A DNA stretch of 64,000 nucleotides from Flavobacterium sp. Sd200 (GTDB lineage Bacteria; Bacteroidota; Bacteroidia; Flavobacteriales; Flavobacteriaceae): positions 1 to 64,000 of the forward strand of contig NZ_WUMN01000001.1 of the NCBI RefSeq assembly GCF_009826935.1. The letters run 5' to 3'. The position numbers and the translations under genes are program-made. The number at the start of each line of letters is the position of its first letter. Positions within the stretch are counted from its first letter, which is position 1. Shown here in pieces: positions 33,552 through 43,092 of this stretch. The notes under the pieces were generated by a model. The model was not told the origin of the DNA and did no database searches. It worked only from the letters and a program-made list of their open reading frames with translations.

Positions 33552-36500
33552 TTAAAGTGAAACGTTAAGCCCTACAGTAAAAGTCATAGGTAGCGGATAG
33601 CCGAAAGCCGGGCTTTCGGGGTCTACACCGGTAAACTTTTTGCTGTCAATAATCAGTAAGTTTTGGCCGCTTATATAGATCCTGAAATTCTCGAGGCTGT
33701 ATTTTTCCGAGAGTGATTTCGGCAAGGTATATCCCAGTTGCAGTACGCGCAGTTTCAGGTAGCTGCCATTTTCCACATAATACGTGCTGAAGCGGCTTTC
33801 TGCATTGCGGTCAACGGTAGTAAGCGCCGGTATAGAGGAGTTCGGGTTGTCTACGCTCCAGGCGTTGAGCAGGCGTGTACCTTTGTTAGAGCCCACATCG
33901 TCTACACTCCAGAAATCCGTTTGGTATTTTTTGCTGTTGATTACATCTACATTGCCTATACCATCCCAAAAGGTAGTAAAGTCAAAGTTCTTGTAGCTTA
34001 GTGCGACATTTATACCGTACTGGAATCCGGGGTTCGGGTTTCCTATCCAGGTGCGGTCATTAGTATCTACTACGCCATCACCGTTCAGGTCTTTATAACG
34101 GATGCGTCCCAATCCTTTACCAGGCTGGTCGGCATGTACGTCCACTTCATCCTGTGTGCGGAACAGGCCGTCTGCCACGTAACCATACATCGAATTTATT
34201 GGCCTGCCCAATATGTTGTCATCTAAACCATCACCACCGTAGCTGTTGCGTACTTCGGCAGGCAACTTTGTAATTTTGTTTTTGTTGGCAGAAAAGTTAC
34301 CGGTAATTTCATACTTAAACCCTCCGGAAGTCTCGTTGCGGTAGGTAAGTATTGCCTCCCAGCCCCGGTTTTCCATACTGGCCCCGTTTACCCAACGGTT
34401 TCCGCCTTCGCCAATTGCACCGAGATAAGGAGGCAGTACAAGGATGTCCTCGGTTTTCTTAACGTAATAATCTACCGAACCGCTTAATTTTTGTTCGAAA
34501 AAGCCAAAGTCAAGGCCTATGTCGGTTTGTGTCGTCGTTTCCCATTTCAGGTCATCATTGCCAGTCTGTGTGGCAATATAGCCTGACGGCAAAAGACCAT
34601 TGTTATTCCCGTTAATATCATAGGCTGTACCGTAAGAAGTAGCCCATGTAGGGCTTCCGCCGGCATAGTTGGCAAGGAACAGGGAGTAGACAGCCGTATT
34701 GCTTATTTCCTGGTTACCGGTTTGCCCCCAGCTGGCACGCAGTTTCAGGTCGGATACGGGCGTGTTTTCAATATTTTTTAGGAAGCTCTCCTCGCTGATG
34801 CGCCATCCGGCAGAAACAGCAGGGAATGTACCGAAACGGTTGTTTTTCCCGAACCTCGATGAACCGTCTCGCCGTACGGTAGCAGAGGCCAGGTAGCGCC
34901 CATCGTAATCATAATCTATTTTGCCAAAGTAAGAAAGGAGCTTGTAGCGCGTAGAAGTACCACTTGTAAACGATTCGCCTGTACCGGCATCCGGGTACAT
35001 ATAATCAGGCGTCTCTATTATAAAATCGTTTTTTCTTAAGGTGGTGTTGTCATAGGTGTCGCTATACATTTCGGTACCGGCAAGCAGGTTGATGTGGTTC
35101 TTGCCAATTTCAAAATTGTAGGTGGCGGTATTACTCCATGTCCATTTATCGCTTACTGTCTGGTCTATGGTTACCGAGGTCTGGTCGTTTTGCAGGTAAC
35201 CCGAACGGTAGCTGCGTTGTAGTGTCCGCTTATTATAATAGCCATAATCAATACCAAAACTGGTTTTAACATGCAGGTTTTTAATTACTTCAAGGTCGGC
35301 ATACGCGTTACCAAACAGGCGCAGGTATTTATAAGGGTTGTCTTTGTTGTATTCTAAAAGGCGTACCGGGTTTTGGCGGTCGTTCATGCCACCTACAGGG
35401 CCGCCCCAGCCCTCACCGTCTACAGTATGTACCGGAATAAGTGGTAATGCCCTAAGTGCCGGATCCAGCACACCTGGGTCAGTTACTTCCTTGGTACGGG
35501 TCATGTTAAAATTTTCACCAATAGTTAGCCTTCCGTCGAAGTATTTGTACGAGCTATTCATACGGGCTGATATCCTAGTGAACTCCGTAGTCCTTACAAT
35601 ACCCTCATTATTATAATAATCCAGTGAAAAAAGATAGCTTCCTTTATCCGATCCATTGGATACCGAAAGGTCATAGTTTTGCGCAATACCCGTGCGTGAA
35701 ATGGCATCGTACCAATCAGTGTTTGATGACTTTATGGTCTGCGCGGCATCAAGATATTCCGGTACCAATACATTATTTAATGTAGGGCGTCCATCTACTA
35801 CGCCCCAATCAAACTGGTAGCTGAGGTTGTTGTTGTTAGAGTCGATACCGTCGTTTACATTAGCCTGCCATAATGCCTGGCCGTATTGCTCAGCATTCAG
35901 TACTTTGGTTCTGCGTGCATACGAAGAGAAAGAGGTGTAATGGTCAAAATTGATACGCATACGGCCGTTTTTGCCTTTTTTGGTAGTGATGATGATCACA
36001 CCGTTACTGGCGCGCGAGCCATATATACTGGCCGAAGCAGCATCTTTCAGTACCTGTATGGTTTCGATGTCGTTAGGGTTTAGTTCATGCATGCCCGATT
36101 TTGTGGGTACGCCGTCAATAACTAACAGTGGGGAAGTGTTGTTTAATGTACCCACACCCCGGATAACAATACCGGTATTCCCACCGCTTGGAGAGCCATC
36201 AGTACTTACGCGTACACCTGGCACACGGCCCTGTAGCGATTGCACTACGTTGGGTTGTTTTTGCTTAGAGGCTTCTTCCATATCTACAACCGCCACAGCC
36301 CCGGTAATGTCAGCTTTTTTCTGGCTGGAGTAGCCAGTAACCACTACAGTTTCCAGTTCCGTTTGGTCCGGTTTCAGGGTAATGTTGATTTGCGGGGCGG
36401 CTGCAATCGTTTGCGATTGAAAGCCCATAAAACTGATAATAAGCTGGCCTGAAGCCGGAACGTTGGTAAGGGTAAAGTTACCGTCGATATCGGTAACTGT

Positions 36501-36650
36501 TGAAATAGTGGTGCCGGTTATGAGTACCGAGGCACCCGGCAGCGGAAGGTTATCTTCCCCTGAAAGTACCGTTCCTTTTACTTCTATGTCCTGTGCTGAG
36601 GCCAGCAAAGGTAAAAGGAGGCACAAAAAAAAGATAATTTTAAATTTCAT
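33552..36650 (-). CDS. SusC/RagA-family TonB-dependent outer-membrane transporter
   Basis: 1032 residues. After the signal peptide comes a carboxypeptidase-regulatory-like domain (KGTVLSGEDNLPLPGASVLI), then a TonB-box region (ELETVVVTGYSSQ), the plug with SLQGRVPGVRVS and GSRASNGVIIITTKKGK, and a 22-strand barrel ending FTVGLNVSL. It imports fructo-oligosaccharides with energy from TonB. It is the first of the susC-susD pair, 29 bp after the preceding GH32 gene. Confidence 0.96.
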   Translation of the reverse strand: MKFKIIFFLCLLLPLLASAQDIEVKGTVLSGEDNLPLPGASVLITGTTISTVTDIDGNFTLTNVPASGQLIISFMGFQSQTIAAAPQINITLKPDQTELETVVVTGYSSQKKADITGAVAVVDMEEASKQKQPNVVQSLQGRVPGVRVSTDGSPSGGNTGIVIRGVGTLNNTSPLLVIDGVPTKSGMHELNPNDIETIQVLKDAASASIYGSRASNGVIIITTKKGKNGRMRINFDHYTSFSSYARRTKVLNAEQYGQALWQANVNDGIDSNNNNLSYQFDWGVVDGRPTLNNVLVPEYLDAAQTIKSSNTDWYDAISRTGIAQNYDLSVSNGSDKGSYLFSLDYYNNEGIVRTTEFTRISARMNSSYKYFDGRLTIGENFNMTRTKEVTDPGVLDPALRALPLIPVHTVDGEGWGGPVGGMNDRQNPVRLLEYNKDNPYKYLRLFGNAYADLEVIKNLHVKTSFGIDYGYYNKRTLQRSYRSGYLQNDQTSVTIDQTVSDKWTWSNTATYNFEIGKNHINLLAGTEMYSDTYDNTTLRKNDFIIETPDYMYPDAGTGESFTSGTSTRYKLLSYFGKIDYDYDGRYLASATVRRDGSSRFGKNNRFGTFPAVSAGWRISEESFLKNIENTPVSDLKLRASWGQTGNQEISNTAVYSLFLANYAGGSPTWATSYGTAYDINGNNNGLLPSGYIATQTGNDDLKWETTTQTDIGLDFGFFEQKLSGSVDYYVKKTEDILVLPPYLGAIGEGGNRWVNGASMENRGWEAILTYRNETSGGFKYEITGNFSANKNKITKLPAEVRNSYGGDGLDDNILGRPINSMYGYVADGLFRTQDEVDVHADQPGKGLGRIRYKDLNGDGVVDTNDRTWIGNPNPGFQYGINVALSYKNFDFTTFWDGIGNVDVINSKKYQTDFWSVDDVGSNKGTRLLNAWSVDNPNSSIPALTTVDRNAESRFSTYYVENGSYLKLRVLQLGYTLPKSLSEKYSLENFRIYISGQNLLIIDSKKFTGVDPESPAFGYPLPMTFTVGLNVSL

Positions 36651-36679
36651 ACTTCAGTTTGGTTATTAAGGTTAGGTAT

Positions 36680-38248
36680 TTAGTTAAAATTAAGCTGGTT
36701 GACCGTAAAGTTTTCGACATCAAACTTTTGCCCGCCCTCAATACTAAGGGAGGTAAAAGGGCTTTTGGTATAAAATATTTCGGTAAGGGCAATTTCGCCA
36801 TCATTGTAGAATAGCTCTATGGACGTTTTATCAAGAAGGAACCTGAGTTTTACCTGCTTTTGCGTACCGGACAATTTCGCTTTCGACACAGCAGCTGTAA
36901 ACTTGTGGAAACTTGTCGCATTGCTTGATTTGGAACGGTCAATAAAAAGTTCTCCATTAGTATTGTCAAGACCAAAGTGGAGCTCGTCGCCATTGGCATT
37001 AGAAAGTACCAATGTGTACGTTTCTTTTTTCAGCCCCTTCAGGCTTAGGCTGATATCAGCTTGTGTAAGGTCGGTTTTACCTTCGTGTACTAATACTGCA
37101 TTTTGTTTTACCGAAATCTTTTTCTGTATATCGGTTTTGGCAATATAATTCCGGAGGTTCTTTACAGGTACCGTATTCAGCCTGTAGCCATTGGCATCTT
37201 TCACTAATTCAAGTTGCCTTACTACGGTGTTTGCACCACGCCAGGTTTGAGTGGGTACTAGATTGGCATAATCCCAGTTTGTCATCCATCCTATAAGGTA
37301 GCGTTTGTATTGCTCACCCGGAGTGCCAGCCCAGGTTACCCCGGCATAGTTGTCGCGCCCAAAGTCCAGCCACACCGCTTTGTCTTTTTCAAGTTTTTGG
37401 ATGAAAGCTTTATCGAGGGTAAAGTTTATACCGTCAAAATCGCCGATGAAATATTGTGTTCCGCTGCCACCATTGGCACCGCCAGGGTTCAGGCTCTGTA
37501 CCAATACCCATTTTACTTCTTCGCTGCCTTTTACTTTTAACGGAAAAAAGTCGGGGCATTCCCACACACCGCCATGTGCACCAATACCTACACCGAAATC
37601 CGAAAGGTATTTCCAGTCCTTAAGGTTATCAGAGGCATAAAACTGGGCCCTGTCCTGTGCTGCCAGCACCAGTATCCAGCGGTTGTTTATCCAGTCACGG
37701 TTTACCTTGGGATCGCGAAAATCACGTATGCCGGGATTTTTGATTACAGGGTTTTCCTGATCGTATTTTATCCAGGTTTGCCCATTATCAAGCGAGTAGG
37801 CAAGCCCTTGGGATTCCACATCAATCTGGCCTGCTTTTTCCTTTACCGGGTCGTGGTAGGTGAAAATGGCTATTGCCGGTGCTTTGCCGCCCTCTCCAAA
37901 CCCGCTGGTATTTTGGGCATCATAAGCGGCACTACCAGAAAAGATGTAACCAAAACGGTCAGGGTAAAGAGCTATGGGCTGCTCTTCCCATTTTACAAGG
38001 TCTTTACTGGTAGCATGCCCCCAGTGCATAGGCCCCCAGGTATTGCCATACGGCCAGTACTGAAAATACAGGTGGTAAACGCCATCGGCATAAAAAAGGC
38101 CGTTAGGGTCGTTCATCCAGTTGTTCTTTGGCGTAAAATGAAAGTTAGGCCTGTAACTGGTTTCTTCATTATTAGCCTGTTGTGCGGTTATGTTGCCCGT
38201 AAGGCACAGGCTAGTCAGCCCGCAGAGCAGAAGTTTTTTCGTATTCAT
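36680..38248 (-). CDS. Glycoside hydrolase family 32 (levanase/inulinase type)
   Basis: 522 residues from the ATG at 38248, which gives a clean signal peptide (MNTKKLLLCGLTSLCLTGNI, cleaved near AQQ). An ATG at 38275 is possible but lies deeper inside the upstream gene. Motifs are canonical: WMNDPNG with nucleophile Asp47, FRDPKVN and WECPDFFPL. A C-terminal beta-sandwich follows. It should release fructose from fructan chain ends or sucrose in the periplasm. The start overlaps the MFS transporter gene by 38 bp. Confidence 0.94.
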   Translation of the reverse strand: MNTKKLLLCGLTSLCLTGNITAQQANNEETSYRPNFHFTPKNNWMNDPNGLFYADGVYHLYFQYWPYGNTWGPMHWGHATSKDLVKWEEQPIALYPDRFGYIFSGSAAYDAQNTSGFGEGGKAPAIAIFTYHDPVKEKAGQIDVESQGLAYSLDNGQTWIKYDQENPVIKNPGIRDFRDPKVNRDWINNRWILVLAAQDRAQFYASDNLKDWKYLSDFGVGIGAHGGVWECPDFFPLKVKGSEEVKWVLVQSLNPGGANGGSGTQYFIGDFDGINFTLDKAFIQKLEKDKAVWLDFGRDNYAGVTWAGTPGEQYKRYLIGWMTNWDYANLVPTQTWRGANTVVRQLELVKDANGYRLNTVPVKNLRNYIAKTDIQKKISVKQNAVLVHEGKTDLTQADISLSLKGLKKETYTLVLSNANGDELHFGLDNTNGELFIDRSKSSNATSFHKFTAAVSKAKLSGTQKQVKLRFLLDKTSIELFYNDGEIALTEIFYTKSPFTSLSIEGGQKFDVENFTVNQLNFN

Positions 38249-39578
38249 TTTTTTGAATTTGTCGTTTTTTATCATTGGTTAGTTCCCCGCTAAGCTCTTC
38301 AAGTGATTTTCCTTTTGTTTCCGGCATAAGGAACATTACAAACAGCAGCTGGAATACCATCATTACAGTAAATATCAGGAATACTATCGCAGGCCCTATA
38401 GTCGTAAAAAGTACCGGTACCAAAGAGGGAATTATTGCCGCAAGCACCCAATGCACCGAACTGCCGAATGCCTGCCCGGAGGCGCGTATATGGTTAGGGA
38501 AAATTTCAGAAATAAATACCCATATCACGGCACCCTGTCCAATAGCGTGCGCGGCTATAAAGAGGAACAGGAAACCCGGTACCGCCATGCCGCCCCAGCC
38601 AAAATAAAAGGCTGCTGCTACTAATCCCAGTGAGATAATATATCCCACTGAGCCGATGTACATAAGCAGCCTGCGTCCAAATTTGTCTATGAGGGCTACA
38701 CCGATTAAGGTAAACACAAGGTTAATAATACCAATGCCTATGCTGCTTAAAAGCGCGGTGCTGTCGCCCAGGCCGGCTTCTTTAAAAATACGGGGGGCAT
38801 AGTATAAAAATGCATTGATGCCCGAGAATTGGTTGAAGAATGCGATAAGGAATGCAAGTACTACCGGAAAACGGTATTTTTTAGAAAACAGCGTTTCATT
38901 TGCCGCGTCGTTTTCCTGGTTTTGTTCCAGCATCAGGGCTTCTATGTTTGCTTTAGGATCTATTAATACCAATACCTTACGTGCTTCTTCATACCTGAAC
39001 TTAGAGAGTAACCAACGTGGGCTTTTAGGAACGGTAAGCATGAGCCCTGTATAGATAGCGGCCGGTATCGCCTGTATCCCCAACATCCAGCGCCATGCAT
39101 TCTCACCGATATCTTTCAGGAAATAATTCGATACAAATGCAATAAGGATACCCAGTACAATGTTAAACTGGTACAAAGCTACAAGGCGGCCCCTTTTTTC
39201 TGCCGGGGCAATTTCAGATACATAAGCAGGCGCGGCAATGGTAGAAGCACCTACACCGAGGCCACCAATGAAACGGAATAGTGCAAATACATAAGGGTCG
39301 TTTGCCATGGCTGAGCCTATAGCAGATATAAAATATAATACACCAATCCACAGCAGCGTGTTTTTACGCCCGATGGCATTGGTGGGGATGCCACCAAAAA
39401 TCGCTCCCACTACGGTTCCCCATAAAGCCATGCCCATAACAACAGATCCATGGAAGGCATCAGATGAATGCCATAACTTTTGTAATTGCTGATCGGCGCC
39501 GGAGATCACGACTGTATCGAAACCGAAAAGAAAACCTGCCAGAGCAGCAATAACCGACCAGATAATAATTTTGTTCAT
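38211..39578 (-). CDS. Sugar porter MFS transporter, probably for fructose
   Basis: 455 residues with 12 membrane helices. Sugar-porter motifs are visible: FGFDTVVISGA in helix 1, GRKNTLLW between helices 2 and 3, PKSPRWLLSK before the central loop, and PETKGKSLEELS at the C-terminus. It imports a monosaccharide with protons across the inner membrane; fructose is inferred from the operon. It is the first gene of the fructan operon, which presumably starts at the 234-bp region carrying the GTTAC inverted repeat. Confidence 0.93.
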   Translation of the reverse strand: MNKIIIWSVIAALAGFLFGFDTVVISGADQQLQKLWHSSDAFHGSVVMGMALWGTVVGAIFGGIPTNAIGRKNTLLWIGVLYFISAIGSAMANDPYVFALFRFIGGLGVGASTIAAPAYVSEIAPAEKRGRLVALYQFNIVLGILIAFVSNYFLKDIGENAWRWMLGIQAIPAAIYTGLMLTVPKSPRWLLSKFRYEEARKVLVLIDPKANIEALMLEQNQENDAANETLFSKKYRFPVVLAFLIAFFNQFSGINAFLYYAPRIFKEAGLGDSTALLSSIGIGIINLVFTLIGVALIDKFGRRLLMYIGSVGYIISLGLVAAAFYFGWGGMAVPGFLFLFIAAHAIGQGAVIWVFISEIFPNHIRASGQAFGSSVHWVLAAIIPSLVPVLFTTIGPAIVFLIFTVMMVFQLLFVMFLMPETKGKSLEELSGELTNDKKRQIQKNEYEKTSALRAD

Positions 39579-39644
39579 TGGTTGAAAATTTAATTAATCT
39601 GATGGCTAAAGTAGTAGGAAATCCTAATGTGTATTTTTGTTGAT

Positions 39645-39660
39645 GTTACAATGATGTAAC
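39645..39660. promoter_or_regulatory. Inverted repeat GTTAC-N6-GTAAC upstream of the fructan operon
   Basis: The site lies 66 bp before the MFS gene start. The 16-bp element GTTAC AATGAT GTAAC has the same form as the site at 42746-42761. It is a candidate binding site of the AraC-type output domain of the hybrid sensor encoded next door. The rest of 39579-39812 is AT-rich with no other evident structure. Confidence 0.5.
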
Positions 39661-39812
39661 GCTGACTTGAAAATATTTTTAATTCGAGTGTAAAATACTG
39701 AAAAATAAGTTTTTAATTTAGCGAAAACCTTTTCTTCTATATCGTTTTAGGTATTAAATTGTTTCATAAAAATCAAAAATGTTACTTGCTTTTTGTTTTA
39801 TATGGTGTCTGA

Positions 39813-42581
39813 TTATCCTGTTATTTTGAAATCTTTAGGTGTTATGCCGTATTTGTTTTTGAACGCAGTCGAAAAGTAATTAGGTGACGAATATCCCAAG
39901 GCATAAGCAACTTCACTCACGTTCATATTCCCGCCTTTTAGCATTTCGGATGCGCGCTCCAATTTGATATTACTTATGTGGTCGCTGATATTAATACCTA
40001 AAATTGCTTTTACTTTACGGTACAGTTGTACCCGCGACACCAGCATTTTTTCTGCAAGTTCCTCTACCGAAAATTTCGGGTCTTCCAGGTTTTCAGCGAT
40101 TATAGTGTTCATCTTCGCTATAAAATCCTGTTCCTGGTTTCCGAACCTGGTCTCCGGGTTTACTTTATAAATATTATTGGTGTAATAATAGCGTAACTTT
40201 TCACGATTGAATAAGAGGCTTTCAAGGCTGCGCTGCAATACTGAGAGGCTAAAAGGTTTGGTAAGGTAGGCATCTACACCGGCCTGCAACCCTTTCAGCA
40301 GTGATTCTTTATTGCTCAAGGCGGTAAGCATCAACACAGGGATGTGGGAGGTGCGCAGGTCTTTTTTTAACATGCGGCTTATTTCAAATCCATCCGTGCC
40401 TTTCAGGTTAATATCGCAGATAATAATATCGGGGATGTTTTGAAGCGCAGAGGAAACAGCATCGGTGCCATCGCTCGTTGTTACATTGTAATCCGCACCC
40501 AGTTTATTTCCGAGAAAATTAACCAGGTCAGGATGGTCTTCAATAATAAGAAGGCTGTATCTTTCGTCATTAGTGCGCTTTTGCATAGACGTGGTTAGTT
40601 CCGTTTCAGATATAAGAAAGTCCTGAATTTTAAGGAGTCCGGCTTTTACATCCTCATCCTGCCGGTTAATCTCTTTAGCCAGCAGATGGTTAGTGCCTTT
40701 TTGTAATAACAGGATGAACTCTGTACCATGTAGGGATTTTACTTCGAGTTCTCCCTTATGCAGTGTAACAAATTCCCGGGCAATGTTTAGCCCTATCCCG
40801 GAACTGTTTTTTGTATTGTTAGAAGCTTTAAAGAATGGGTTAAACACCTGTGGCAATTCCGGTTCGGGTATGCCAATGCCGGAGTCCCGGAACACAATTT
40901 TTACATGGGAAGCAGTTTCTTTGATAACAATTTTAATTTTACCGTTGTCAGGGGTGAACTTAAAGGCATTTGAAAGTAAATTAAAGTACACTTTGTCCAT
41001 CAGGCCACGGTCAATGAAAACATCAGTTCCCCTGTTGTCGCAGGCTACAATAAATTCTATGTTGCGACGTACTGCCTCCGCTTTGAAATTCGCCATAAGC
41101 GCTAAAGTGAAATCATAGATATTTGTACGTGATGCGAGCAGGGTAAATTTACGTTCCTCAATTTTCCTGAAGTCAAGCAACTGATTGATAAGCCGCAACA
41201 GCCGGTTAGAGTTGGTGTAAATGAGTTTCATTTCTTCCATAAGTTTGGTACCTTTAATCTTTTCATTTTCAATGAGTGATTCAGTATAGCTGATAATAAG
41301 CGTTAAAGGTGTTTTAAACTCATGACTTAGCCCGGTAAAAAAGCTGAATTTTGCCTCATTATTCCTACGGGCTTCCTCTGCCATTGTTTCGAGCTCATTT
41401 TTCTGCCGCGTTACGGTTTGGTTAAACCCTTCAAGCTGTTGTTTCTTCTTTTTTAGCGAAATAGTACTGTAAACACTATATAAGGCCAACGCCAATATGG
41501 TTATCAGGAAAAAAGACAGTAAACGGACCAAGTGTTTCTGGGAGCTGAATTCTTCCTCCTGGACCTTTATTGCATTAAGCTGGCCTTCTATAACTTTTTG
41601 CTGTTGGTCTACCTTATCCATTTGGTTTTCGATGATTTCCGCATTGTTGCGGTCTACCACAATCGTATTGAGGATATTATTTTTTGCAAAAGGCTCGCGG
41701 TTGTATATGTTAATGGCCAATTTTATGGCTTCGTTACCGCCGTTAGGATATAAGATGGTAGCAGCCAAGGCACCACTTTTTACCAATTCAATGCCGCCGT
41801 TTGGCGTATTAAGGGCATCAACCCCAATAATTTTAATCTTTTTTTCCATGCCCATTTCCTTGGCAGCTTCCCAGGCGCCGAGCGCCATACGGTCGTTGTG
41901 CGAGAAAATGTAATCAATCTCTTTCTGTTTTTTTAACAGTTGTTTTAGATGGCTTTTTGCAGAGGGCAGCTCCCAATCGCCACTAATCTTTTGGATTATT
42001 TTCAGCCTTGGGTTCAGATCTGTCATTTGCGTGAAACCAAGGCTGCGCTCATAAGCGGGTGAAGAAGCATGTGCACCGGTTACCTCTACAATATTTACAT
42101 TACCGGTAGTATTAGCCAATATGTATTTAGCAGCATTACGCCCCACCTCTATATTATCAGCGCCAATAAAGGCTGTAAAATCCTCATTATCAGTTTTACG
42201 GTCTATAGCTATTACAGGTATGCCACTATTAAGCGCCTTTTTTATAACTGCATCCAGTGGTTGTGCTTCAATAGGTGATACAAGTAATATGTCCACTTTG
42301 TCGGATATCAGTTTTTCAATATCCGAAATTTGTTGCGCTACACTGTTTTGGGCATCTTTTATCGTCAGTTCGGATTCAGGATGAAGCGAGGCTTCCACAA
42401 TCATCGACTGGTTCATTTGCCTGCGCCATTCATCTGTGGTCATTGCCTGTGAAAAACCTATCCGTATTTTTTTATCCTCAGCCTTTTTGGTACAGGCGGC
42501 AGTAAGCATTAAAAGCCCGGAGAAGAGCACAAGAATTATTGCTTTAAAGCATTGCCGGAATGTCAGATATAAATTGGGCAT
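39813..42581 (-). CDS. Hybrid two-component sensor with periplasmic sugar-binding domain (BT1754-like)
   Basis: 922 residues. An N-terminal hydrophobic segment ends LTAAC. A periplasmic binding protein domain of the ribose/fructose type follows at about 38-310 (KIRIGFSQAM, IDRKTDNEDFTAFIGADN). After a second membrane helix near 360 come a HisKA domain (TGLSHEFKTPLTLI), HATPase (DSGIGIPE), a receiver (IIICDINLKGTDG) and an AraC-type helix-turn-helix (EVAYALGYSSPNYFSTAF). The layout equals that of BT1754, which binds fructose directly and activates the Bacteroides fructan locus. It lies between the two fructan transcription units, separately transcribed. Confidence 0.94.
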   Translation of the reverse strand: MPNLYLTFRQCFKAIILVLFSGLLMLTAACTKKAEDKKIRIGFSQAMTTDEWRRQMNQSMIVEASLHPESELTIKDAQNSVAQQISDIEKLISDKVDILLVSPIEAQPLDAVIKKALNSGIPVIAIDRKTDNEDFTAFIGADNIEVGRNAAKYILANTTGNVNIVEVTGAHASSPAYERSLGFTQMTDLNPRLKIIQKISGDWELPSAKSHLKQLLKKQKEIDYIFSHNDRMALGAWEAAKEMGMEKKIKIIGVDALNTPNGGIELVKSGALAATILYPNGGNEAIKLAINIYNREPFAKNNILNTIVVDRNNAEIIENQMDKVDQQQKVIEGQLNAIKVQEEEFSSQKHLVRLLSFFLITILALALYSVYSTISLKKKKQQLEGFNQTVTRQKNELETMAEEARRNNEAKFSFFTGLSHEFKTPLTLIISYTESLIENEKIKGTKLMEEMKLIYTNSNRLLRLINQLLDFRKIEERKFTLLASRTNIYDFTLALMANFKAEAVRRNIEFIVACDNRGTDVFIDRGLMDKVYFNLLSNAFKFTPDNGKIKIVIKETASHVKIVFRDSGIGIPEPELPQVFNPFFKASNNTKNSSGIGLNIAREFVTLHKGELEVKSLHGTEFILLLQKGTNHLLAKEINRQDEDVKAGLLKIQDFLISETELTTSMQKRTNDERYSLLIIEDHPDLVNFLGNKLGADYNVTTSDGTDAVSSALQNIPDIIICDINLKGTDGFEISRMLKKDLRTSHIPVLMLTALSNKESLLKGLQAGVDAYLTKPFSLSVLQRSLESLLFNREKLRYYYTNNIYKVNPETRFGNQEQDFIAKMNTIIAENLEDPKFSVEELAEKMLVSRVQLYRKVKAILGINISDHISNIKLERASEMLKGGNMNVSEVAYALGYSSPNYFSTAFKNKYGITPKDFKITG

Positions 42582-43092
42582 AAGAAATATAAAATTAGAT
42601 AAAGGAAAAATAGCTAGTAATACAAAAATACACGTATTTTTTTCTCAAATTCTAAATTTAAAGTTGACTTGTTGTATTTAAATAGATTTTATTTGAATTT
42701 ATACTATAACGTTTTTCATCGGATGTAACATTCGTATATATTGCTGTTACATAATAGTAACTATTTCGATTTCGAAAATTATATATTATTCATAAATGGC
42801 TGATAGTTAGTTTTTTAAAATTAGCCACTGACCTTGGTCTTAAAAACGAAGTTTTTGTAAAAAAAACAAATCATACTACCAGGATTCTCATCCTACATTG
42901 CATTTAGTTTTTAACTGGACAAGGAAAACAGCTAATATTCTTTATTATGGCTGTTCATCACTTTTACTTACTGACTAGCCTTGGTGTCGAAGTACGCACC
43001 ACCAATGTATGATATTGACTTCTTGCTCAATACTCTTTTAACCTAACATCCATTTGGGCATATATATTAATCTTTAAATTCAAATCACTTTA
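42582..43092. other. 511-bp regulatory region between the hybrid sensor and the SusE/F-like gene
   Basis: AT-rich with no open frame of note. It holds GTAAC and GTTAC half sites between 42722 and 42761, including a perfect GTTAC-N6-GTAAC. An imperfectly repeated stretch (ACTGACCTTGGT near 42827 and ACTGACTAGCCTTGGT near 42971) lies between this site and the SusE/F start. No clean TAnnTTTG box is visible right before the plus-strand gene; CCATTTGG at about 43051 is the nearest. Confidence 0.4.
42746..42761. promoter_or_regulatory. Second GTTAC-N6-GTAAC inverted repeat
   Basis: GTTAC ATAATA GTAAC, identical in its arms and spacing to the site before the MFS-GH32-susCD operon. It lies 165 bp before the hybrid sensor start and 331 bp before the SusE/F-like gene. 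A further GATGTAAC (42722-42729) lies next to it. Confidence 0.5.

Noticed and set aside
37574..38293. Plus-strand open frame of 239 codons
   Set aside because: It is antisense to the GH32 and MFS genes, whose protein sequences are unmistakable; its translation resembles no protein and it has no signals of its own.
42821..42990. Repeated ACTGAC...CCTTGGT words before the SusE/F-like gene
   Set aside because: The two copies are short and imperfect; chance cannot be excluded, and there is no third copy.
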